Below are positions 1-8,698 of a stretch of DNA of 23,259 bases, piece after piece. Source of the DNA: CAMAVH01 sp964628235 (GTDB lineage: Bacteria > Pseudomonadota > Alphaproteobacteria > SMXQ01); assembly GCA_964628235.1 (NCBI GenBank), contig CAZVLU010000051.1:1-23259 (forward strand). The letters run 5' to 3'. The stretch's first letter is position 1; each line of letters starts with the position of its first letter. The notes below the pieces were generated by a model. That model was not told where the DNA came from, searched no databases, and saw nothing but the letters and a program-made list of their open reading frames with translations. The translations under genes and the position numbers were made by a program.

Positions 1-1
1 G

Positions 2-67
2 CTCGGCGTCTTCCGCACCGACGACAAGACCCGCCGCGAATTTCTCGCCATGATCCGCGGCGTCTGA
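2..67 (+). CDS. folE: C-terminal end of probable GTP cyclohydrolase I (partial)
   Basis: Only the last 21 codons and a TGA stop are in the window; the gene enters from the left edge. The visible tail contains LGVFRTDDKTRREFLAMI, which matches my memory of the C-terminal 'LG-F-D-KTR-EFL' segment of FolE, the enzyme that turns GTP into dihydroneopterin triphosphate for folate synthesis. The call rests on this short motif alone, so it is tentative. The next gene starts only 7 bases after the stop, so the two may be co-transcribed. Confidence 0.5.
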   Translation, partial: LGVFRTDDKTRREFLAMIRGV

Positions 68-74
68 GCCGGGC

Positions 75-791
75 ATGGCAGCGCCCGTCCTGATTTTTGG
101 CGCGACAGGCGGCGTCGGCGCGGCGCTCGCCCGCCACTTGGCCGCGCAAGGCGCAGCCCTGCATCTCGCCGCGCGCGACAGCGTCGCGCTGGATGCCCTG
201 GCGGTCGAGATCGGCGCGCAAGCGACGCCGTTCGACGCGCTCGATGAAGCCAGCATCACCAGAGCCGTCAAAGACGCTGGCCCCGCCATCAGCGGTCTCG
301 CCTTTTGCGTCGGCTCCATCGTCGTCAAGCCGCTCGGCCGCAGCACGGTCGACGACATGCTCGCCGCCTATCGCCTCAATGTCGTGGCCCCCATGGTCGC
401 GCTGCGCGAGGCAGCAGCGGCTCTCGCCGCCGCCGAAGGCTCGGCTGTGCTGTTTTCCAGCGTGGCCGCCGGCCTCGGCTTTTCCGGCCACGCGGTGATC
501 GGCACGGTGAAAGCCGCCGTCGAAGGGCTGACCTTATCCGTCGCCGCTGAACTAGCGCCCAAGGTGCGGGTGAATTGCGTCGCCCCCAGCCTGCTCGACA
601 CCAAAATGGCCGCGCCGCTCACCGCCAACGACAATCTCGCCAAGGGCATCGCCAAGCTGCATCCGATGAAGCGCCTCGGCCGCGCCGAGGATGCCGCAGC
701 CTTGGCCGCCTTCTTGCTGTCGCCCGCCGCTGGCTGGATCACCGGCCAGGTGATCGGCGTCGATGGCGGACGCGGTCGCCTGACGGCCTAA
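75..791 (+). CDS. Atypical short-chain dehydrogenase/reductase (SDR) lacking the catalytic Tyr
   Basis: This is a 238-residue Rossmann-fold protein of normal classical-SDR length. The nucleotide-binding glycine motif GATGGVG lies at residues 9-15. The RLNVVAP segment (about 99-105) supplies the structural Asn, Ser129 occupies the catalytic Ser position, and ITGQVIGVDGG near the C terminus is the usual SDR tail. The YxxxK motif, however, reads I142-G-T-V-K146: Lys is kept but Tyr is Ile. Ser129 lies 13 residues before position 142, as expected for the Ser-Tyr spacing, so the alignment seems right. I recall related alphaproteobacterial SDRs with a similar 'HAVI..K' sequence, so this may be a real subfamily rather than decay. 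The substrate is unknown. Pterin reduction is a guess prompted only by the adjacent folE-like end. Confidence 0.85.
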   Translation: MAAPVLIFGATGGVGAALARHLAAQGAALHLAARDSVALDALAVEIGAQATPFDALDEASITRAVKDAGPAISGLAFCVGSIVVKPLGRSTVDDMLAAYRLNVVAPMVALREAAAALAAAEGSAVLFSSVAAGLGFSGHAVIGTVKAAVEGLTLSVAAELAPKVRVNCVAPSLLDTKMAAPLTANDNLAKGIAKLHPMKRLGRAEDAAALAAFLLSPAAGWITGQVIGVDGGRGRLTA

Positions 792-841
792 GCGCCGCCT
801 AAGCCCTTGTCGTCACCACGGTTTTTCGGGCGACTCATCGC

Positions 842-870
842 TTGACTTTGGCCCCCTGAAGGCCGATTTA
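842..870 (+). promoter_or_regulatory. Candidate sigma70-type promoter of the suf operon
   Basis: TTGACT (842-847) is a good -35 box. It is followed after 17 bases by GATTTA (865-870), a weak -10. The element lies about 95 bases upstream of the regulator gene and directly before the IscR-like dyad at 874-900, so a repressor bound there would cover the start of transcription. The assignment is by eye only. Confidence 0.4.
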
Positions 871-873
871 CTC

Positions 874-900
874 CATACCAGACCAATTTAGTCCGGTATG
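874..900 (+). promoter_or_regulatory. IscR type-1-like operator upstream of the suf operon
   Basis: The arms CATACCAGAC (874-883) and GTCCGGTATG (891-900) are inverted repeats with a single mismatch, separated by 7 A/T-rich bases (884-890). The inner 25 bases (875-899) agree at 22 positions with the E. coli IscR type-1 consensus as I remember it: ATA-S-Y-Y-GAC at one end, a W-rich centre, and AGTC-R-R-S-TAT at the other. The site lies just upstream of an Rrf2-family regulator with three Cys residues in the expected region. Autoregulation in response to Fe-S status is therefore the natural reading. Confidence 0.8.
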
Positions 901-964
901 TTGCAAACGGCTCGCAAATGGCTGTTTTGCGCCATTCCCGGCCTCTAGCCCAGCAGGTCCGCCC

Positions 965-1426
965 ATGATCCGCCTGAGCCGCCTCGCCGATTACGCCGTC
1001 TTGCTGATGAGCCGCATGGCCACGGCGCCGGGTGCCGTCCATAACGCGGTCGATCTCGCGCAAGGCACCGGCGTGCCGACGCCGACCGTCAGCAAGCTGC
1101 TGGCGACGCTGACGCGCGGCGGCCTGCTCACCTCGGCGCGCGGCGCCAAGGGCGGCTACACGCTGGCCCAGCCGGCGCGCGCCATCACCGTCGCCAAGAT
1201 CATTTCCGCCATCGACGGCCCCATCGCCATCACCAGTTGCCTGGAGCAGCCGGGCAGTTGCGGCGTCGAGACGCTCTGCTCGTCGCGCAACGGCTGGGCC
1301 ACCATCAACCGCGCCATCAGCAACGCGCTCGAAGGCGTGACGCTGGCCGATCTCAATGCCCCGATGCAGTTTCCCCCGCTCTCGCATCCTGTCCAGTTGG
1401 GCAAGACGCCCGAGAACGTGGCCTAG
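965..1426 (+). CDS. Rrf2/IscR-family Fe-S regulator of the SUF operon
   Basis: This 153-residue protein has an N-terminal winged helix-turn-helix (roughly residues 2-65, with recognition-helix region TPTVSKLLATL at 39-49). A wing follows at GAKGGYTL. Cys92, Cys99 and Cys105 lie in CLEQPGSCGVETLC, matching the cluster-binding region of IscR (Cys92/98/104 in E. coli). It belongs to the Rrf2 subfamily that heads SUF operons in alphaproteobacteria. It probably binds an Fe-S cluster and represses the operon when Fe-S supply is adequate. The operator-like dyad at 874-900 lies 65 bases upstream. The ATG at 965 is preceded by AGCAGG (952-957). sufB begins 9 bases after the stop, which shows co-transcription. 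The name sufR or iscR would be a guess, so no symbol is given. Confidence 0.92.
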   Translation: MIRLSRLADYAVLLMSRMATAPGAVHNAVDLAQGTGVPTPTVSKLLATLTRGGLLTSARGAKGGYTLAQPARAITVAKIISAIDGPIAITSCLEQPGSCGVETLCSSRNGWATINRAISNALEGVTLADLNAPMQFPPLSHPVQLGKTPENVA

Positions 1427-1435
1427 GAGTCCGTC

Positions 1436-2890
<1,455 letters not shown>

Positions 2891-2901
2891 CCGGAGCCCC
2901 C

Positions 2902-3684
<783 letters not shown>

Positions 3685-3694
3685 GGACCATGAG

Positions 3695-5062
3695 ATGAGC
3701 GGCGCTGTCGCCATGCAACAAACACCAGTCGGCGCGGTCGAGGAATATCTCGGCCAGTACGCCGCCTTGCGCCGCGCCCTGCCCGGCGCCGATCTGCCCT
3801 GGCTGACCAGCCTGCGCGATGGCGCGGCCGCCCGCTTCCAGGCGCAAGGTCTGCCGACCAGCGCGCTCGAAGCCTGGAAATTCACCCACCTCGACCGCCT
3901 GAGCCGGCAAATCTACGCGCCGGGTTCGGCTGGCGACGCCGCCGTGACGGCCGAGCAGCTCGCCCATTTCCGCTTCGCCGGCCTGTGCGAAATCCTGCTC
4001 GTCTTCGTCGACGGCCAGTTCCGCGCCGACCTATCCGACCCGCAGCTCGGCGACGCCGGGGCGTTGCCCGAGGGCCTCACCGTCCTCAGCCTCGCCCGCG
4101 CCCTCGCCAAATCGCCGGACCTGGTCCGCGCGCATCTCGCCGGCCCCGAGGCCGACCCGGCCCAGGCGCTCGCCGCCCTCAACCTGGCGCTCGCCGCCGA
4201 CGGCGCGGTGATCAAGCTGGCCGCCGGCGCCAAGCTCGCCCAGCCGCTGCATCTGCTGTTTTTGACCAGCCCCGTCTCGGGCCAGGCCAGCCATCTGCGC
4301 AATTTAATCGTCGCCGAGGATGGCGCGGACGCCACCATCGTCGAGACCTATGCCGCCCTGCCGGGTGCCGCGTCCAATGCCTGGACCAATGTGGTGACGC
4401 AAGTCGCCGTCGCCGAAAACGCCGTCATCCGTCACTTCAAGGTCCAGAGCGAATCCCTTGAAGCGACTCATACTTCTGCCAGCGACATTACTCTCGCCGC
4501 CAGCGCCCATTATGACAGCTTCGCGCTGGCCACCGGCGCGGCGCTCGCCCGCCACGAAGTGCGCGCCAAGCTGACCGGCGACCGTGCCGCCGCGACGCTC
4601 AATGGCGTCTATCTCGGGCGCGGTCGCCAGCATCAGGCCCAGCGCACCGATGTCGAGCATCTCGCCCAAGACACGACGCTTTCGGAAACCTACAAGGGCG
4701 TGCTCGATGGCCGCGCCCATGGCGCATTCTTGGGCCGCATCCATGTCGGCCATGGCGCGCGCGGCACCGACGCCCAGCAGTCCAACCGCAACCTGCTACT
4801 GTCCGACCATGCCGTCGCCGACAGCAAGCCGGAGCTGGAAATCTACGCCGACGACGTCAAATGCGCCCACGGCGCGACCGTCGGCGACCTGGAACGCGAG
4901 CCGCTGTTCTACCTGCGCGCCCGCGGCATCGGCGAGGCCGAGGCCCGCGCCCTGCTGATCGAAGCCTTCGCTGCCGAATTGATCGACCGGATCGAGGACG
5001 AGACTCTGCGCGGCCATTTCCGCAACGTTCTCGCCCATTGGTTGGCGGGAGAGGCCCAGTGA
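3695..5062 (+). CDS. sufD: Fe-S cluster assembly protein SufD
   Basis: SufD is the SufB paralogue that completes SufBC2D and takes part in cluster formation and iron entry. The protein is 455 residues from the preferred ATG at 3695. That start has AAGGA (3683-3687) 7 bases upstream and lies just after the sufC stop. The in-frame ATG at 3665 lies inside sufC and adds 10 residues that do not look conserved. The diagnostic C-terminal block is EIYADDVKCAHGATVG followed by LFYLRARGI. His392 in CAHG aligns with the functional His360 of E. coli SufD. The N-terminal half is Ala/Leu-rich and poorly conserved, as usual. The stop codon overlaps the GTG start of sufS. Confidence 0.96.
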   Translation: MSGAVAMQQTPVGAVEEYLGQYAALRRALPGADLPWLTSLRDGAAARFQAQGLPTSALEAWKFTHLDRLSRQIYAPGSAGDAAVTAEQLAHFRFAGLCEILLVFVDGQFRADLSDPQLGDAGALPEGLTVLSLARALAKSPDLVRAHLAGPEADPAQALAALNLALAADGAVIKLAAGAKLAQPLHLLFLTSPVSGQASHLRNLIVAEDGADATIVETYAALPGAASNAWTNVVTQVAVAENAVIRHFKVQSESLEATHTSASDITLAASAHYDSFALATGAALARHEVRAKLTGDRAAATLNGVYLGRGRQHQAQRTDVEHLAQDTTLSETYKGVLDGRAHGAFLGRIHVGHGARGTDAQQSNRNLLLSDHAVADSKPELEIYADDVKCAHGATVGDLEREPLFYLRARGIGEAEARALLIEAFAAELIDRIEDETLRGHFRNVLAHWLAGEAQ

Positions 5063-6303
5063 ACACGAAACCCGCCATTCGCCCGAACTTCGACGTCGAG
5101 GCCCTGCGCCGCGACTTCCCGATCCTGAGCCGCGAGATCAACGGCAAGCCGCTGGTCTTTTTGGACAGTGCCGCCAGCGCCCAGAAGCCGCGCGTCGTGC
5201 TGGAATCCTTGCGCAAGACCTACGAGGAAGAATACGCCAACGTGCACCGCGGCGTGTACTGGCTCAGCGCCACGGCGACCAAAAATTATGAGAATGTTCG
5301 CAATAAGTTAAAGGCTTTCTTTAATGCCAAAGACGAGCGTGAATTCGTCTTCACCAAGGGCACCACCGAGGGCATCAACCTGGTCGCCCAGAGCTGGGGC
5401 CGCGCCTTCCTCAAGGCCGGCGACGAGGTGCTGATCACTGGCCTCGAGCACCACTCGAACATCGTCCCCTGGCAGATGCTGCGCGACCAGATCGGCATCA
5501 AGCTGGTGGTCGCCCCCATCGACACGAACGGCAACCTGATCTGGGAGGCCTTCGAGAAGCTGCTCAACGCCCGGACCAAGCTGGTGGCCGTCGCCCAGGT
5601 CTCCAACGCGCTCGGCACCATCCTGCCGGTCCATGACATCGTCCGCGCCGGCCATGCCGTCGGGGCCAAGGTGCTGATCGACGCCGCCCAGGGCGCGCCG
5701 CACATGCGCACCGACCTGCAGGCTCTCGATGCCGACTTCTACGCCTTCTCCGGCCACAAGCTCTACGGGCCGACCGGCACCGGGGCGCTGTGGGGCAAGA
5801 AGGAGCTGCTCGACGCCATGCCGCCCTGGCAGGGCGGCGGCGACATGATCAAGTCGGTGTCCTTCGAGAAAACCGATTACGCCGACGTGCCCGCCAAGTT
5901 CGAGGCCGGCACCCCCAACATCGCCGACGTCATCGCCATGGGCGCCGCCATCGACTACCTCGCGGCCCTGCCGTGGGACGCCATCGAGGCCCATGAGGCC
6001 GACGTGCTGGCCTATGGCACCGGCCTCTTGAAGGCCATCCCCGGCCTGCGGCTGATCGGCGAGGCCGACCACAAGGCCGGCGTCATGTCCTTCGTGCTCG
6101 AGGGGGTGCATCCGCACGACATCGGCACCATATTGGATCAAGACGGCGTGTCGGTCCGCGCCGGCAACCATTGCGCCGAGCCGGTGATGGAGTTCTTCGG
6201 GGTTCCGGGCACCGCCCGCGCCTCGCTCGGCATGTACAGCACCCGCGCCGAGATGGACGCCCTGGCGGCGGCCATCCGCAAAGTGCAGGAGATTTTCGCC
6301 TGA
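5059..6303 (+). CDS. sufS: Group II cysteine desulfurase SufS
   Basis: This PLP enzyme converts cysteine to alanine and passes the persulfide sulfur on. It has 414 residues from the GTG at 5059, whose last two bases plus the next A form the TGA stop of sufD. A purine-rich GGGAGAGG stretch lies just upstream. Frame upstream of this start only shadows sufD. PLP-binding Lys234 lies in FSGHKLYGPTG, the cofactor-stacking His is in LEHHSNIVPW, and the persulfide Cys372 is in RAGNHCAEP. The short loop around the Cys is typical of the group II (SufS) type. Codons 75-90 (5281-5328) are unusually AT-rich, with AAT, TTA and TAT in a gene that otherwise prefers G/C-ending codons. No sufE is present; the scaffold-like sufU follows instead. 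Confidence 0.97.
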   Translation: MNTKPAIRPNFDVEALRRDFPILSREINGKPLVFLDSAASAQKPRVVLESLRKTYEEEYANVHRGVYWLSATATKNYENVRNKLKAFFNAKDEREFVFTKGTTEGINLVAQSWGRAFLKAGDEVLITGLEHHSNIVPWQMLRDQIGIKLVVAPIDTNGNLIWEAFEKLLNARTKLVAVAQVSNALGTILPVHDIVRAGHAVGAKVLIDAAQGAPHMRTDLQALDADFYAFSGHKLYGPTGTGALWGKKELLDAMPPWQGGGDMIKSVSFEKTDYADVPAKFEAGTPNIADVIAMGAAIDYLAALPWDAIEAHEADVLAYGTGLLKAIPGLRLIGEADHKAGVMSFVLEGVHPHDIGTILDQDGVSVRAGNHCAEPVMEFFGVPGTARASLGMYSTRAEMDALAAAIRKVQEIFA

Positions 6304-6764
6304 TGTCGGACTTGCGCGACCTGTACCAGGAAGTGATCCTGGACCACTCGAAGAAGCCGCGAAACTTCGGCCCGCTCGACCACGCCAATCACGAGGCGAA
6401 GGGCCATAATCCGCTGTGCGGCGACCGCGTCACCGTGTTTCTCGACTTGGGCGCCGACGGCCTGGTGAAAGACGTCCACTTCCAAGGCTCCGGCTGCGCC
6501 ATCTGCATGGCCTCGGCCTCGCTGATGACCGAACTGGTCAAAGGCAAGACGATCGACGACGCCAAAAAGCTGTTCGGGCAATTCCACGCCCTCGTCACCG
6601 GCGAAGAGGCCCCCGCCGAGACGGTGGACGCAGACGACATGGACCGCCTCGAGCCGCTGACCGGCGTGCGCGAATTTCCCATGCGGGTGAAATGCGCCAC
6701 CCTGCCCTGGCACACCTTTATCGCCGCGCTCGACGGCAAACGCGACCCCGTGGTGACGGAATGA
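6303..6764 (+). CDS. sufU: SufU-type (IscU-like) Fe-S assembly protein
   Basis: This 153-residue protein of the IscU/SufU fold starts at the ATG whose A is the last base of the sufS stop (TGATG). AGGAGA lies at 6287-6292. Zn/Fe-S ligand positions are intact: Cys39 and Asp41 in NPLCGDR, Cys65 (with Cys68) in GSGCAICMASASLM, and Cys131 in RVKCATLPW. The extra segment between the second and third Cys (about residues 100-125) distinguishes SufU from IscU. In Bacillus, SufU is a zinc protein that accepts persulfide from SufS. By analogy it probably takes the place of SufE here, which is an inference from the absence of sufE in the operon. Confidence 0.93.
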   Translation: MSDLRDLYQEVILDHSKKPRNFGPLDHANHEAKGHNPLCGDRVTVFLDLGADGLVKDVHFQGSGCAICMASASLMTELVKGKTIDDAKKLFGQFHALVTGEEAPAETVDADDMDRLEPLTGVREFPMRVKCATLPWHTFIAALDGKRDPVVTE

Positions 6765-7168
6765 ACGACATGACCGATGACACTGCCAAGACCGAGACGC
6801 CCGCCTCGACGCTGAACATCTCGACCAGCGCCGCGCCGATCTCGCTGCCCGAATTCGCCGCCGACGCGACTCTGACCGAGAAGGTCGTGCAGGTGCTCAA
6901 TACGATTCACGACCCGGAAATTCCGGTGAACATCTACGAGCTGGGCCTGGTCTATGACGTGGACGCCGCCGCCGACGGCGAAGTCACCATCACCATGACG
7001 CTGACGACGCCGAACTGCCCGGTCGCCGGCTCGATGCCCGCCGAGATCGAGACCAAGATCGGCGCCATCCCCGGCGTGACCAAGGCGCATGTGAATCTGG
7101 TATGGGAGCCGACCTGGACGCCCGAGCGCATGTCCGAAGCGGCCAAATTGGAATTGGGCTGGCTTTAA
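6761..7168 (+). CDS. sufT: SUF-associated DUF59/MIP18 protein SufT
   Basis: This 135-residue protein starts at an ATG overlapping the sufU stop (ATGA). The first 35 residues are Thr/Ser/Ala-rich and probably disordered. The MIP18/DUF59 domain then starts with IHDPEIPVNIYELGLVYDV (about 49-67) and includes the TTPNCPVAGSMP motif with Cys86. It ends with the conserved VWEPTWTPERMSEAAKLELG tail, typical of SufT. SufT is an auxiliary factor for maturation of Fe-S proteins under high demand, related to the eukaryotic cytosolic Fe-S targeting protein MIP18. A second ATG at 6770 would shorten the protein by 3 residues. Confidence 0.94.
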   Translation: MNDMTDDTAKTETPASTLNISTSAAPISLPEFAADATLTEKVVQVLNTIHDPEIPVNIYELGLVYDVDAAADGEVTITMTLTTPNCPVAGSMPAEIETKIGAIPGVTKAHVNLVWEPTWTPERMSEAAKLELGWL

Positions 7169-7185
7169 GCCATTAGGAGAGAGCC

Positions 7186-7575
7186 ATGAGCAACGTGAAC
7201 GCGTCCGACTCTGCCAATGCCCCGAAGCCCGCGCCGCGCGCGCGGCCGAAACCGGTCACGTTGACCGACGCCGCCGCCGCGCGCATCAGCGCCATCATCG
7301 CCAAGAGCGAGGGCAAGGCGACGATGCTGAAGATCAGCGTCGATTCGAAAGGCTGCTCGGGCCATTCCTATGTGCTCGATTACGCCAGCGAAGCCGGCAA
7401 GCTCGACGAACTGATCGAGGACAAGGGCGTGAAAATCCTGATCGACCCCAAGGCCGCGCTGTTCATCTTCGGCACCGAGATCGACTACGTGACGGAAAAG
7501 CTGAAGTCGGGCTTCACCTTCAGCAACCCGAACGAAAAAGGCCGCTGCGGCTGCGGCGAGAGCTTCTCGGTTTAA
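7186..7575 (+). CDS. sufA: A-type Fe-S carrier SufA (HesB/IscA family)
   Basis: This 129-residue HesB-fold carrier receives clusters from SufBC2D and delivers them to target proteins. The three conserved Cys are present: Cys57 in SKGCSGHSY, and Cys121 and Cys123 in GRCGCGESF. An Ala/Pro/Arg-rich N-terminal extension of about 22 residues precedes the domain. The ribosome binding site TAGGAGAG (7174-7181) is strong, and the start is 17 bases after the sufT stop. It is the last gene of the operon. The mirrored hairpin repeats at 7584-7672 follow directly and may end transcription from both sides. Confidence 0.93.
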   Translation: MSNVNASDSANAPKPAPRARPKPVTLTDAAAARISAIIAKSEGKATMLKISVDSKGCSGHSYVLDYASEAGKLDELIEDKGVKILIDPKAALFIFGTEIDYVTEKLKSGFTFSNPNEKGRCGCGESFSV

Positions 7576-7583
7576 ACTCTGCC

Positions 7584-7672
7584 GTCATGCCCGCACTTGT
7601 TGCGGGCATCCACGCCTTGACGATGTTGCCAAAAAATAAGTCGTGGATGGCCGGAACAAGTCCGGCCATGAC
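7584..7672. repeat. Mirrored pair of dispersed hairpin repeats (REP-like) between convergent genes
   Basis: Unit 1 has perfect 9-bp arms ATGCCCGCA (7587-7595) and TGCGGGCAT (7601-7609), followed by CCACGCCTTG. Unit 2 lies in the opposite orientation, with arms ATGGCCGGA (7647-7655) and TCCGGCCAT (7661-7669) preceded by CGTGG. The outer ends GTCATG and CATGAC pair as well, so the whole 89 bases could fold into a larger cruciform. A copy of unit 1 recurs at 23200-23235 with 33 of 36 bases identical. The element sits between the ends of sufA and dusA and may act as a bidirectional transcription terminator. Confidence 0.85.
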
Positions 7673-7681
7673 GATGGGGCT

Positions 7682-8698
7682 TTAAGCCCGCAGCCGTTCG
7701 CCTTCGGGCAACGGCTCTCCCGCCCGCCAGTCGAGCGTCCAGGCCGGTAAAGCTTCCAACGCCCGTTCGATCACCTCGACGCCCGCGTCGTTCGGCACGG
7801 CGCCTTCGGTGAGGATGCGCCGCCAGGTGCGGGCGCGCGGCAGGTTGTTGAACAATCCCAAGATATGCCGCGTCATGTGGCGCAGCGGGTTACCCGCCGC
7901 TAGCTCGGCCCGCGCATAGACCATGAATCGCTCCATGATCTCGCGGCGCGACGGTACAGGCGTCGTCTCGCCGAAGATGCGGCGGTCGGCTTCGGCCAGC
8001 ATGTAGGGGCTCTCGTACGCCGCGCGGCCGATCATCACGCCGTCGATCTTGTCCAGATGCGCCGCCGCGTCGTCGAGCGTGCGGATGCCGCCGTTGAGGA
8101 TGAACTCGAAGGCGGGGAAATCCGCCTTCAGGCGATAAGCCGTCTCGTAGCTGAGCGGCGGGATCTCGCGGTTCTGCTTCGGGCTGAGGCCAGAGAGCCA
8201 AGCCTTGCGGGCATGGACCGAAAAACTGACGCAGCCCGACTCGGCGACCACCGCCACGAAGCGCTGCAAAGCTTCATAGCTGTCGACATCATCGACGCCG
8301 ATGCGATGCTTCACCGTGACGGGAATCTTCACGGCGGCGCGCATGGCAGCGACGCAATCGCGCACCAATGCGGGCTCGAGCATCAGGCAAGCGCCGAAGC
8401 GGCCCGATTGCACGCGGTCGCTCGGGCAGCCGCAGTTGAGATTGATCTCGTCGTAGCCGAACTCCTCGCCGATCTTCGCGGCTTGCGCGAGCAGCGCCGG
8501 ATCGGCGCCGCCGAGCTGCAGCGCCACCGGATGCTCGGCTTGGTCATAGCCAAGCAAGCGCTGGCGATCGCCGCGCAGGATCGCCTGGGCCGTGATCATC
8601 TCGGTGTAGAGCAGCGTGCGCGCGGAAATCTGGCGCAGGAAGAACCGGCAATGCCGGTCCGTCCAGTCCATCATCGGCGCGACCGAGAGGCGACGCAT
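7682..8698 (-). CDS. dusA: tRNA-dihydrouridine synthase DusA
   Basis: This is a 338-residue FMN/NADPH enzyme that reduces specific uridines in the D-loop of tRNA. The N terminus is characteristic: SVAPMMDWTDRHCRFFLRQ starts at residue 5, followed by YTEMITAQA. The catalytic Cys91 is in NLNCGCPSDRVQSGRFGACLM, and VTVKHRIGVDD and FILNGGIRT are further TIM-barrel motifs. Motifs such as DWTDRHCRFF and the DR-VQSGRFGACLM block point to DusA rather than DusB or DusC. I chose the ATG at 8698. The longer frame from a TTG at 8749 has no supporting ribosome binding site. Only one base separates this ATG from the stop of the upstream low-GC gene on the same strand, so dusA may now depend on that gene's transcription. 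Confidence 0.95.
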   Translation of the reverse strand: MRRLSVAPMMDWTDRHCRFFLRQISARTLLYTEMITAQAILRGDRQRLLGYDQAEHPVALQLGGADPALLAQAAKIGEEFGYDEINLNCGCPSDRVQSGRFGACLMLEPALVRDCVAAMRAAVKIPVTVKHRIGVDDVDSYEALQRFVAVVAESGCVSFSVHARKAWLSGLSPKQNREIPPLSYETAYRLKADFPAFEFILNGGIRTLDDAAAHLDKIDGVMIGRAAYESPYMLAEADRRIFGETTPVPSRREIMERFMVYARAELAAGNPLRHMTRHILGLFNNLPRARTWRRILTEGAVPNDAGVEVIERALEALPAWTLDWRAGEPLPEGERLRA

